From contig NZ_CP182947.1 in assembly GCF_048320135.1 (NCBI RefSeq), positions 3,348,001-3,412,000 of the forward strand: DNA of 64,000 nucleotides. The letters are read 5' to 3'. This document shows, piece after piece, positions 8,141-15,989 of this stretch. Source of the stretch: Ideonella_A sakaiensis_A. GTDB lineage: Bacteria > Pseudomonadota > Gammaproteobacteria > Burkholderiales > Burkholderiaceae_C. A program made the translations under genes and the position numbers. A model generated the notes under the pieces. The model saw only the letters and a list, made by a program, of their open reading frames with translations. It did no database searches and had not been told where the DNA came from. Numbering within the stretch: the stretch's first letter is position 1; each line of letters opens with the position of its first letter.

Positions 8141-11100
8141 TCAGGCCGCGCCGACCGGCGCACGGCCGGCGCGCCACGCGGCAGGTGTCAGCGCCCGCCA
8201 CAGCATGCGCAGGCCGACGAGCGCAAGCAAGGCTTCGAGCAGCGTCGCGACAAACGCGACGAATACCGGTTGCCGCGTCGCGCGCCAATGGAATTTGGCG
8301 ATTGCGCGGTCACGCGAGGTTTCGATGCTGTCGTAGAAGCTCGGAATCACCAGCAGCGTCAGCACCGTGCTGGTGATCACGCCGCCGATGATCGCAACCG
8401 CCATCGGGCGGTAGAACTCGCCGCCTTCACCGACGCCGATCGCCACCGGCATCATGCCGGCGATCAGCGCAAACGAGGTCATCAGGATCGGCCGCAGCCG
8501 CTTGCGGCCGGCAGCCATCAGCGCCTCCTCGCGGTCCATGCCTTCGGCCTCGCGGACGCGGGCCGCATCGAGCAGCAGGATTGCATTTTTTGCGACCAGC
8601 CCCATCAGCATGATCACGCCGATCAGGCTCATCAGGTTCATCGTGCCGCCGGTCGCCAAGAGCGCCAGCACGACGCCGATCAGCGACAGCGGCAGCGACA
8701 ACATCACCGCCATCGGCGCGGTAAACGAGCCGAACTGCATCACCAGGATCAGGTACATCAGGCCGATGCCTGAAAACAGCGCGATCGCCATTTCCTTGAA
8801 GACCTCCTGCTGGTCGCGCGACGCACCGGCCAGTTCCAGGCCGTAGCCCGGCGGGTAGTTCATCGAGCGGGCGATCTTCAGTGCATCGGCGGTCACCTCG
8901 CCAGGAGAGCGGCCCTGTGCGTTGGCGGCCACCGAAATCGTCCGCTTGCCGTTGGCATGCTGGATCTTCGACGGCCCGCGGCCCATCGTGATCGTCGCGA
9001 TCTGCTCGAGCGGCACCATCTGGTTGCTGCCACCGACCGCAATCGGCAGCCGCTCGATGTTGGCGGCCGCTACGCGGTCGTCCGGGTGCAGCCGCACTGC
9101 GACATCGCGGGTTTCGCCGCTCGGGTCGACCCAGTCGCCGGCTTCGACGCCGGCAAACGCCACCCGCAAGCCCTGCGCGGCGTCGGCCGCCGAGATGCCG
9201 AGTGAATTGGCCAGGCTGCGGTCGAGTTCGATCTTCAGCTCGTCTTGCGGTGCCTGTTCCGACAGCCCGACATCGACCGCGCCCGGCACCTCGCGCAGCC
9301 TGGCCATGAATTCATTGGTGATCGCCAGCAGCTGCCGCGAATCCGGGCCGGTGAAGCGGATCTGCACAGGCTTCTGCGCGCCCATGTTCAGGTCCTCGAG
9401 CACGACATATTCGGCGCCGACCAGCCTGGCCGTCAGCTGGCGCAGGTCGGCGGCAATCTGGAAGGCCGAGCGCTCGCGCTGGTCGCTTTTGCCGATGTCG
9501 ACATAGATGCGGCCGCCGCCGGTGTTGACGCTGCTGTTGGTCGCCACCGTCTCGGGCAGGGTGCGCGCCAGCTCTGCCGCCGCTTCGACCTTCAGCCGCG
9601 CATAGTCGAGGCTGCTGCTCGGCGGCGTGCGGATGTCGACCGCGATTGTTCCGGAATCCGACGCCGGCAGAAAACTCGAGCCGCCGAACTTGACCTGCAG
9701 CACGACCGCGGCCACCAGGCTGGCGACCGCAAACAGCGCCATCCAGCGCCGATGGTGCAGCGCCCATGCGATCAGCCGGCCATAACGATCCGCCTGGTGG
9801 TCGAACCATTCGTTGAAGCGCTGCAGCATGCGGCTGACGCCATGCCGGGGCGCCTGCTGGTGGCCCGGCGGATCGCCCCAGTAGGCCGACAGCATCGGGT
9901 CGAGCGTGAAGCTGATGAACAGGCTGACCAGCACCGACGCGACGACGGTGACCGCAAACGGGCGGAACCATTCGCCCGAGACGCCGGGCATGAAGGCCAC
10001 CGGCACGAATACCGCGACGATCGAAAACGTCGTCGCCGCCACCGCGAGGCCGATCTCGGCGGTTCCGTTCAGTGCCGCGCTGCGCCGATCGGAACCGTTT
10101 TCCATGTGCCGGACGATGTTTTCGCGAACCACGATCGCATCGTCGATCAGCACGCCGATCGCCAGCGACAGGCCGAGCAGGCTCATGAAATTGAGCGTGA
10201 AGCCGGCCAGCCAGACCGCGATGAAGGCGGCGATCACCGATGTCGGCAACGACAGCGCGGTGATCAGCGTCGAGCGCCACGAATTGAGAAACAGGTAGAC
10301 GACGAAAACCGTCAGCCCGGCACCGAAGACCAGCGCATGGATCACGTTGTCGAGGCTGTTCTGCGCATCGCGGCCACCGTCGCGGGTGATCTCGAGCCTG
10401 GTGCCGGCCGGCAGCGTTGGCGCGACCTCGTCGACCATCTTGCGGATGCGGTCGGCCACGCTGACCGTGCTCGCCTCCCGGGTGCGCGTGATCGACAGCC
10501 CGACATTCGGAAAGCCGTTGCGCATCGAGGCGCTGGACAACTCGGCAAAACCGTCCTGCACCAGCGCGACCTGCGACAACCGGACCATCTCGTTGCCGCG
10601 CCGCTTGACGACGATCTGGCCGAACTGCTCGGGCGATTCGATCCGGCCGACCAGCCGGATGCTCTGGTCCTGGAATTCGCCGCGCACCTTGCCGACCGGC
10701 GCGGTGGTGTTCTGCGCACGCAGCGCCGCCACCACCTCGGTCACCGAGACTTCGTATTCGCGCAGTTTCTGCGCGCGCAGCAGCACCGACAGCTCGCGTT
10801 TCAGCGCGCCGTTGACATTGACCGTCGCGACGCCGGCGATGCCGCGGAAGCGGTCGGCCAGCTGGTCTTCGGCGAGCCGCGAGATCGCGGCATGCGACTG
10901 CGTCGTCGACGACAGCGCCAGCTGCATGATCGGCTGCGCGGCCGGGTCGAGCCGCTGCAGGATCGGCTCGCGGATTTCGGTCGGCAGCTTGTAGCGCACC
11001 GAGGCGATCGCATTGCGCACCTCGTCGGCGGCGATCACCAGGTTCTTGTCGAAATTGAAGCGCAGCACCAGCGAGGCATTGCCTTCGCTGGCCGTGGCGT

Positions 11101-11341
11101 TCAGCTGATCGACGCCGGAGATGCCTTGCAGCGCTTTCTCGATGCGGTTGACGACCTCGCGTTCGACGGTCTCCGGCGATGCGCCCGGATACGGGATGTT
11201 GACGGTCAGCACCGGCTGCTCGACATCCGGAATCTGGTTGACGCGCAGCTTCGACAACGCCAGCAGGCCGAGCGCCATCAGGCCGATGATGATGACGATC
11301 ATCGGCACCGGCCGCTTGACGCTGAAGTTGGAAAGAAACAT
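8141..11341 (-). CDS. RND multidrug efflux permease (HAE1/AcrB type)
   Basis: 1066 aa, the full length of an AcrB-class proton-driven inner-membrane pump. It opens with FSVKRPVPMIVIIIGLMALG (TM1), then the porter-domain motif IPDVEQPVLTVNIPYPGASPE. TM4 carries the proton-relay acidic pair in GVLIDDAIVVRENI. The second half repeats the fold (GLMYLILVMQFGSF, LMGLVAKNAILLLD). The adaptor gene lies 23 nt upstream, so the two form a pump lacking an adjacent TolC-type channel. Upstream serA and serC are in the same tight gene run. A C-terminal tail of about 30 residues after the last TM helix is Ala/Arg-rich. Confidence 0.95.
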   Translation of the reverse strand: MFLSNFSVKRPVPMIVIIIGLMALGLLALSKLRVNQIPDVEQPVLTVNIPYPGASPETVEREVVNRIEKALQGISGVDQLNATASEGNASLVLRFNFDKNLVIAADEVRNAIASVRYKLPTEIREPILQRLDPAAQPIMQLALSSTTQSHAAISRLAEDQLADRFRGIAGVATVNVNGALKRELSVLLRAQKLREYEVSVTEVVAALRAQNTTAPVGKVRGEFQDQSIRLVGRIESPEQFGQIVVKRRGNEMVRLSQVALVQDGFAELSSASMRNGFPNVGLSITRTREASTVSVADRIRKMVDEVAPTLPAGTRLEITRDGGRDAQNSLDNVIHALVFGAGLTVFVVYLFLNSWRSTLITALSLPTSVIAAFIAVWLAGFTLNFMSLLGLSLAIGVLIDDAIVVRENIVRHMENGSDRRSAALNGTAEIGLAVAATTFSIVAVFVPVAFMPGVSGEWFRPFAVTVVASVLVSLFISFTLDPMLSAYWGDPPGHQQAPRHGVSRMLQRFNEWFDHQADRYGRLIAWALHHRRWMALFAVASLVAAVVLQVKFGGSSFLPASDSGTIAVDIRTPPSSSLDYARLKVEAAAELARTLPETVATNSSVNTGGGRIYVDIGKSDQRERSAFQIAADLRQLTARLVGAEYVVLEDLNMGAQKPVQIRFTGPDSRQLLAITNEFMARLREVPGAVDVGLSEQAPQDELKIELDRSLANSLGISAADAAQGLRVAFAGVEAGDWVDPSGETRDVAVRLHPDDRVAAANIERLPIAVGGSNQMVPLEQIATITMGRGPSKIQHANGKRTISVAANAQGRSPGEVTADALKIARSMNYPPGYGLELAGASRDQQEVFKEMAIALFSGIGLMYLILVMQFGSFTAPMAVMLSLPLSLIGVVLALLATGGTMNLMSLIGVIMLMGLVAKNAILLLDAARVREAEGMDREEALMAAGRKRLRPILMTSFALIAGMMPVAIGVGEGGEFYRPMAVAIIGGVITSTVLTLLVIPSFYDSIETSRDRAIAKFHWRATRQPVFVAFVATLLEALLALVGLRMLWRALTPAAWRAGRAPVGAA

Positions 11342-11364
11342 CGCCGGCCTCTTGCCGTCGCCGC

Positions 11365-12522
11365 TCAGCGCGTATGGGCCGGACCGGCGGCACTCGCCGC
11401 GCTGGCCGGTACAGCGGCCGCGGCAGCGGCCAACTCGACGGCCTGCCCGTCAACCAATGATCCGGTCGGGTGAGCGAGGATCCGGTCGCCCGGTGCCAGG
11501 CCATCGCGCACCGGGTACAGGCCACTGCGGGCGTCGCGCTCGCCGAGCCGCACCGGCTGGCGGACCAGCCGCTGGCCGTCGATCCGCCAGACAGACACCG
11601 CCTCGCCGCTGCGCACCAGCGCGTTGTCGGGCACCGTCGGCACCGCATTGCCGCTGCCGGCGACCCGGCCTTCGGCAAACAGCCCGGCAACATTCGGCGC
11701 CTTCGCCGGCTCGTCGAAGGCGACCGTCACCGCAACCTGCCGCGTCGTCGGATTGACCGCTGCGTCGATGCGCAGCACGGTGCCGTCGAACATTCCGTCG
11801 CCGAAACCGTTGATGCGGAATTCGACCGACTGGCCGACCTTCAATTCGTCGAGCCGATCCGCCGATACCAGGCCTTCGAAACGCATGCTGGCCGGGTCGA
11901 TCACCTTGACCAGTTCCTTGCCGACCTGCGCGGTGTCGCCGACCGACGCCTTGCGCTCGCTGACGACACCGTCGAACGGTGCGACGATCCGCGTCTTCTG
12001 CAACTGCTGGCGGGCGGCCACCACCCGTGACCGCGCGGCCGCGAGGTCGCTGCTGGCGTTGTTGCGGCGAATGCCGGCATCGTCGAGCGCCTGTGCGGTC
12101 GCCATGCCCTGCTGCTGCAGTGTGCGCAGCCGCTGCAGCTGGCGCTCGGCCTGCGTCAATGCCTGCTCGGCGGCGCGCGCCGCCGCCTCGGCCGATCTGA
12201 GGTTTTCGCGCAGCGAGGTTTCATCGAGCCGCATCAGCAACTCGCCAGCACGCACCGGCTGGCCGTTGTCCTTCAGCACCGCGGTGACGACCGACGGCAC
12301 CTCGGCGCGCAGGTCAGCACGCCGACCAGGCTGCACCGAACCGGTGATCACCGGGCCATTGGCCAGCTGGCTGGCCTCGACGGTCAACAGATCCTCGGGT
12401 GCGATCAGCAGCGATGCGTCGGCGGCGGTCGAACGGCCGTTCGCCGCTTTCGGCGCATCGGCGGGTTTTCCGCAACCGGCGAGCATGCCGATCGACAGCA
12501 ATACAGCCAGCAGCGGGCGCAT
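11365..12522 (-). CDS. RND efflux periplasmic adaptor lipoprotein (MFP family)
   Basis: 385 aa. The signal sequence ends in a lipobox LAGC (lipidated Cys near residue 17), as in AcrA-type adaptors. A barrel-sandwich/lipoyl half-motif (VRAGELLMRLDETSL) precedes a coiled-coil hairpin rich in Ala/Gln/Arg (about 100-190), then VAPFDGVVSERKASVGDTAQVG and a beta-barrel domain. It links the RND pump to an outer-membrane channel. ATG 12522 starts the lipoprotein signal; a longer frame runs upstream into serA. The gap to the serA stop is only 4 nt, indicating a shared transcript. Confidence 0.93.
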   Translation of the reverse strand: MRPLLAVLLSIGMLAGCGKPADAPKAANGRSTAADASLLIAPEDLLTVEASQLANGPVITGSVQPGRRADLRAEVPSVVTAVLKDNGQPVRAGELLMRLDETSLRENLRSAEAAARAAEQALTQAERQLQRLRTLQQQGMATAQALDDAGIRRNNASSDLAAARSRVVAARQQLQKTRIVAPFDGVVSERKASVGDTAQVGKELVKVIDPASMRFEGLVSADRLDELKVGQSVEFRINGFGDGMFDGTVLRIDAAVNPTTRQVAVTVAFDEPAKAPNVAGLFAEGRVAGSGNAVPTVPDNALVRSGEAVSVWRIDGQRLVRQPVRLGERDARSGLYPVRDGLAPGDRILAHPTGSLVDGQAVELAAAAAAVPASAASAAGPAHTR

Positions 12523-12526
12523 CGCG

Positions 12527-13723
12527 TCAGGCCTGTCCCGGCAGATAGCGCACCGACAACACCCCATCGATCGCCTTCAGCTGGTCGATCACCGCGTCGC
12601 CAACTGCGCTGTCGACGTCGACCAGCGTATAGGCCATCTCGCCGCGCGACTTGTTGACCATGTTGTGGATATTCAGCCCGGCCTCGGCCATCGTCGTCGA
12701 GATCTGCCCGAGCATGTTCGGCACGTTCGCGTTGGCGATCGCGACCCGCCACGGGCTTTCGCGCAGCATCGCGACAGTCGGGAAGTTCACCGCATTGGCG
12801 ACGTTGCCGTTCTCGAGGAAGTCGCGCAGCTGGTCGACGACCATGATCGCGCAGTTTTCCTCCGCTTCGCGTGTGCTGGCACCGAGATGAGGCAGTGCGA
12901 TCACCTTCGGATGGCCATGGATCGCGGCGCCGGGAAAGTCGCAGACATATTGGCCGAGCCGGCCGGCGGCGAGCGCCTCGAGCACCGCGCTGTCGCTGAC
13001 GACGCCTTCGCGGCTGAAATTGAGCAGCACCGCGCCGGGCCGCATCAGGCCGATGTTGCCGTCGTTGACGAGATGGCGCGTCGCGTCGAGCAGCGGCACA
13101 TGCAGCGTGACGAATTGCGCGCCGCGCAGCACCTCGTTGACGCTGCCGGCTCGCCGCACCTGCGACGGCAGGCTCCAGGCGGCGTCGACGGTGATCTCCG
13201 GGTCGTAGCCCAGCACGTCGAGGCCGAGCTTGATCGCGGCATCGGCGATCAGGCAGCCGACCTTGCCGAGGCCGATGATGCCCAGCGTCTGGCCGGCGAT
13301 CTCGAAACCGGCAAACGATTTCTTGCCATCCTCGACGCGCTGCTCGAGATTCGGCGCCGCGACGTCGAGCGCGGCGGAGAACTGCAAGGCCGGCGCGAGG
13401 TTGCGCGCGGCCATCAGCATGCCGGCAAGCACCAGTTCCTTGACGGCATTGGCATTCGCGCCCGGCGCGTTGAAGACCGGTACGCCGCGCTTGCTCATCG
13501 ACTCGACCGGGATGTTGTTGGTGCCGGCGCCGGCGCGGCCGATCGCCTGCACGCTCGGCGCGATGGTCAGGCCGTGCAGGTCGGTCGAGCGGACCAGGAT
13601 CGCGACCGGATCGCCGACGTCCTTGCCGACGAGGTAGCGATCGGCCGGCAGCCGCGACAACCCGAGCGCCGAGATCTGGTTCAGCACCAGGATGCCGGCG
13701 CGGTGGGCGCCGGCCTCAGCCAT
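12527..13723 (-). CDS. serA: D-3-phosphoglycerate dehydrogenase
   Basis: 398 aa. Catalyses the NAD-dependent oxidation of 3-phosphoglycerate to 3-phosphohydroxypyruvate, the first step of serine synthesis. The Rossmann motif is GIIGLGKVG; the catalytic region includes NFSREGVV and ALPHLGAST (His). A C-terminal ACT domain (about 325-398, RVAIANANVPNMLGQISTTMAEAGLNIHNM) suggests serine feedback control. Shorter than the ~410 aa E. coli enzyme but complete. It overlaps the serC stop by 8 bp, so translation is coupled to serC. Confidence 0.96.
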   Translation of the reverse strand: MAEAGAHRAGILVLNQISALGLSRLPADRYLVGKDVGDPVAILVRSTDLHGLTIAPSVQAIGRAGAGTNNIPVESMSKRGVPVFNAPGANANAVKELVLAGMLMAARNLAPALQFSAALDVAAPNLEQRVEDGKKSFAGFEIAGQTLGIIGLGKVGCLIADAAIKLGLDVLGYDPEITVDAAWSLPSQVRRAGSVNEVLRGAQFVTLHVPLLDATRHLVNDGNIGLMRPGAVLLNFSREGVVSDSAVLEALAAGRLGQYVCDFPGAAIHGHPKVIALPHLGASTREAEENCAIMVVDQLRDFLENGNVANAVNFPTVAMLRESPWRVAIANANVPNMLGQISTTMAEAGLNIHNMVNKSRGEMAYTLVDVDSAVGDAVIDQLKAIDGVLSVRYLPGQA

Positions 13724-14798
13724 GCTGGGCCTCGAAGTCCTTCATGTAGGCAACCAGCGTCTTCACGCCTTCGATCGGCATCGCGTTGTAGATCGACGCG
13801 CGGATGCCGCCGACCGAACGATGGCCCTTCAACTGCACCATGCCGCGCTCGGCCGCGCCTTTCAGGAAGGTCTCGTCGAGCGATTCGTCCTTCAGGCGGA
13901 ACGGCACGTTCATCAACGAACGGCAGTCCCTGGCAACCGGGCAGGTGAAAAAGCTCGACGAATCGAGGTGATCGTAGAGCAGTGCCGCCTTCGCCGCATT
14001 GTGCGTGGCCATCGCCTCCAGCCCGCCTTGCTCCTTGATCCATCTGAAGACCAGGCCGGCGATGTAGATCGCATAGGTCGGCGGCGTGTTGAACATCGAA
14101 TCGGCTTCGGCGACCGTCTTGTAGTCGAAGGCCGATGGCGTCGTCGGCAGCGCCTGGCCGATCAGGTCGTCGCGAACGATCACGATCGTCAGGCCGGCAG
14201 GTCCGATGTTTTTCTGCGCGCCGCCGTAGATCAGTCCGTATCTGGCAACCTCGACCGGCCGCGACAGGATGTCGCTCGACATGTCGGCGACCAGCGGCAC
14301 GTCGCCGACATCAGGCGTGAAGTGGTATTCGACGCCGCCGATCGTCTCGTTGCTGCAGATGTGGACATAGGCGGCGTCCGGGTCGAGCCGCCATTCGTCG
14401 CGCGGCGGGATCGTCGTATAGCCGCTGTCCTTCGCACTCGCGGCGACATTGACGGTGGCGTATTTCTTCGCCTCCTTGATCGATTTCTTCGACCACTCGC
14501 CGGTGTCGACATAGTCGGCCTTGGTGTTGCCGCGCAGCAGGTTCATCGGGACGATCGCGTTCTGCGCCAGCGCGCCGCCCTGCAGGAACAACACCTTGTA
14601 ATTGGCCGGCACCGCGAGCAGTTCGCGCAACAGCGCCTGCGCTTCATCGGCGATCGAGATGAACTCCTTCCCGCGGTGGCTCATCTCCATCACCGACATG
14701 CCGGAGCCATGCCAGTCGAGCATTTCGGCCGCGGCCGTAGCGAGCACCGATTCCGGCAGGGCGGCCGGACCGGCGCTGAAATTGAAAACACGGGTCAT
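13716..14798 (-). CDS. serC: Phosphoserine aminotransferase
   Basis: 360 aa PLP enzyme that transaminates 3-phosphohydroxypyruvate with glutamate in serine synthesis (and acts in pyridoxine synthesis). It starts with the family hallmark VFNFSAGPAALPESVL. WHGSGMSVMEMSHRGKEF follows, and the PLP-binding lysine is in YGGAQKNIGPAGL. First gene of a run serC-serA-RND adaptor-RND pump. The 108-bp divergent gap to the DctP gene must hold its promoter. Confidence 0.97.
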   Translation of the reverse strand: MTRVFNFSAGPAALPESVLATAAAEMLDWHGSGMSVMEMSHRGKEFISIADEAQALLRELLAVPANYKVLFLQGGALAQNAIVPMNLLRGNTKADYVDTGEWSKKSIKEAKKYATVNVAASAKDSGYTTIPPRDEWRLDPDAAYVHICSNETIGGVEYHFTPDVGDVPLVADMSSDILSRPVEVARYGLIYGGAQKNIGPAGLTIVIVRDDLIGQALPTTPSAFDYKTVAEADSMFNTPPTYAIYIAGLVFRWIKEQGGLEAMATHNAAKAALLYDHLDSSSFFTCPVARDCRSLMNVPFRLKDESLDETFLKGAAERGMVQLKGHRSVGGIRASIYNAMPIEGVKTLVAYMKDFEAQHG

Positions 14799-14906
14799 GT
14801 GCGGAAGTCTCCGGGCGGAGGTTGCGGCGAAAAGGCGAAGTTTACGGGTCTCGGCCCCCGCGCCGACGTGTGAAAGAATGGGGCTGCGCCGCTCGGGGGA
14901 AGATGG

Positions 14907-15989
14907 TTGAAATCATTGCATTGCCGGATCCTCGCCCGCCTGTTCGCGGGCTTGACGGTCTGCCTGCTGGCAAGCGGACCGGTGCTTGCCGCCGAGCCGC
15001 AAGGCACGCCGCTGCGGCTGCGCGTCGTCGGCGGGCTCGGCAAGCTGAACCAGTACACGCGACACGAGCAGCCGTTCTGGACCCGTGAGCTGCAGCGGCT
15101 CAGCGAAGGACGGCTCAGCGCCGAGATCGTTCCATTCGACCAGGTCGGCCTGAGCGGCCACGAGATGCTGAGGCTGCTGCAGATCGGCGCGGTACCGTTC
15201 GGCACCGCCTTGCTGCCGCTGGTCGCGACCCAGGATCCGGAACTCGGTGCCGCCGACCTGCCCGGACTGAACCCGGACATGTCGGTGCTGCGAAAACACG
15301 TGGCTGCGTTCCGGCCCCATCTCGAGCAGCGGCTGCGCGAGCGGTGGGGCGTCGAGATGCTCGCGGTCTACGTCTATCCGGCGCAGGTCACGTTCTGCAA
15401 CAAGCCGTTTGCCAACCTGGCCGATCTGGCGGGCCGGCGCATCCGCAGTTCGAATCCCGCGCAGTCGGATCTGGTCGAGGCGATCGGTGCGGTGCCGGTG
15501 CAGACCGCATTCGCCGACATCGTGCCGAAGCTGCGCAGCGGCGACATCGAATGCGCGATCACCGGCACGATGTCGGGCAATACGATCGGCCTGCACGAGG
15601 TGACGAGCCATGTCCACACGATGGCGGCGAATTGGGGGCTGGCGATCTTCGGCGCCAATGCCGCCAGTTTCGCCGCATTGCCGCCCGATCTGCAGGCCTT
15701 GCTGCGGCGGCAGCTGCGGATGCTCGAACTGTCGATCTGGGCCGATGCGCAGCGCGAAACCGGCGAGGGGCTTGCCTGCAACAGCGGCAGCCCGGCCTGC
15801 GTCAACGGCCGCAAGGGGCGGATGGTGGTGGTCGACGAGACGCCGGCCGATGTTGCCCGCTGGCGCGAGATCTTCGTCTCGACGGTGCTGCCGCGCTGGG
15901 TGCAGCGCTGCGGGCCGCAGTGCGCGGTGGTCTGGAACAACACGTTGAAGCCGGTCACCGGCATCGAGGCGAAGACCACGCCGCCATGA
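14907..15989 (+). CDS. DctP-type (TRAP) extracytoplasmic solute receptor
   Basis: 360 aa with a cleavable signal peptide (hydrophobic 8-26, cleavage near VLA-AEP). The mature protein has the DctP fold: a conserved Arg region GRRIRSSNPAQSD, VPVQTAFADIVPKLRSGDIECAITG and a late NNTLKPVTG. It starts at TTG 14907 behind GGGGAAG; no ATG begins a signal peptide in this frame. No DctQ/DctM membrane subunits follow. Instead its stop overlaps the start of a hybrid histidine kinase by 4 nt (ATGA). It probably presents a ligand to that kinase rather than, or as well as, feeding a transporter. The extra cysteines in CNSGSPACVNG are unusual. Confidence 0.85.
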   Translation: MKSLHCRILARLFAGLTVCLLASGPVLAAEPQGTPLRLRVVGGLGKLNQYTRHEQPFWTRELQRLSEGRLSAEIVPFDQVGLSGHEMLRLLQIGAVPFGTALLPLVATQDPELGAADLPGLNPDMSVLRKHVAAFRPHLEQRLRERWGVEMLAVYVYPAQVTFCNKPFANLADLAGRRIRSSNPAQSDLVEAIGAVPVQTAFADIVPKLRSGDIECAITGTMSGNTIGLHEVTSHVHTMAANWGLAIFGANAASFAALPPDLQALLRRQLRMLELSIWADAQRETGEGLACNSGSPACVNGRKGRMVVVDETPADVARWREIFVSTVLPRWVQRCGPQCAVVWNNTLKPVTGIEAKTTPP

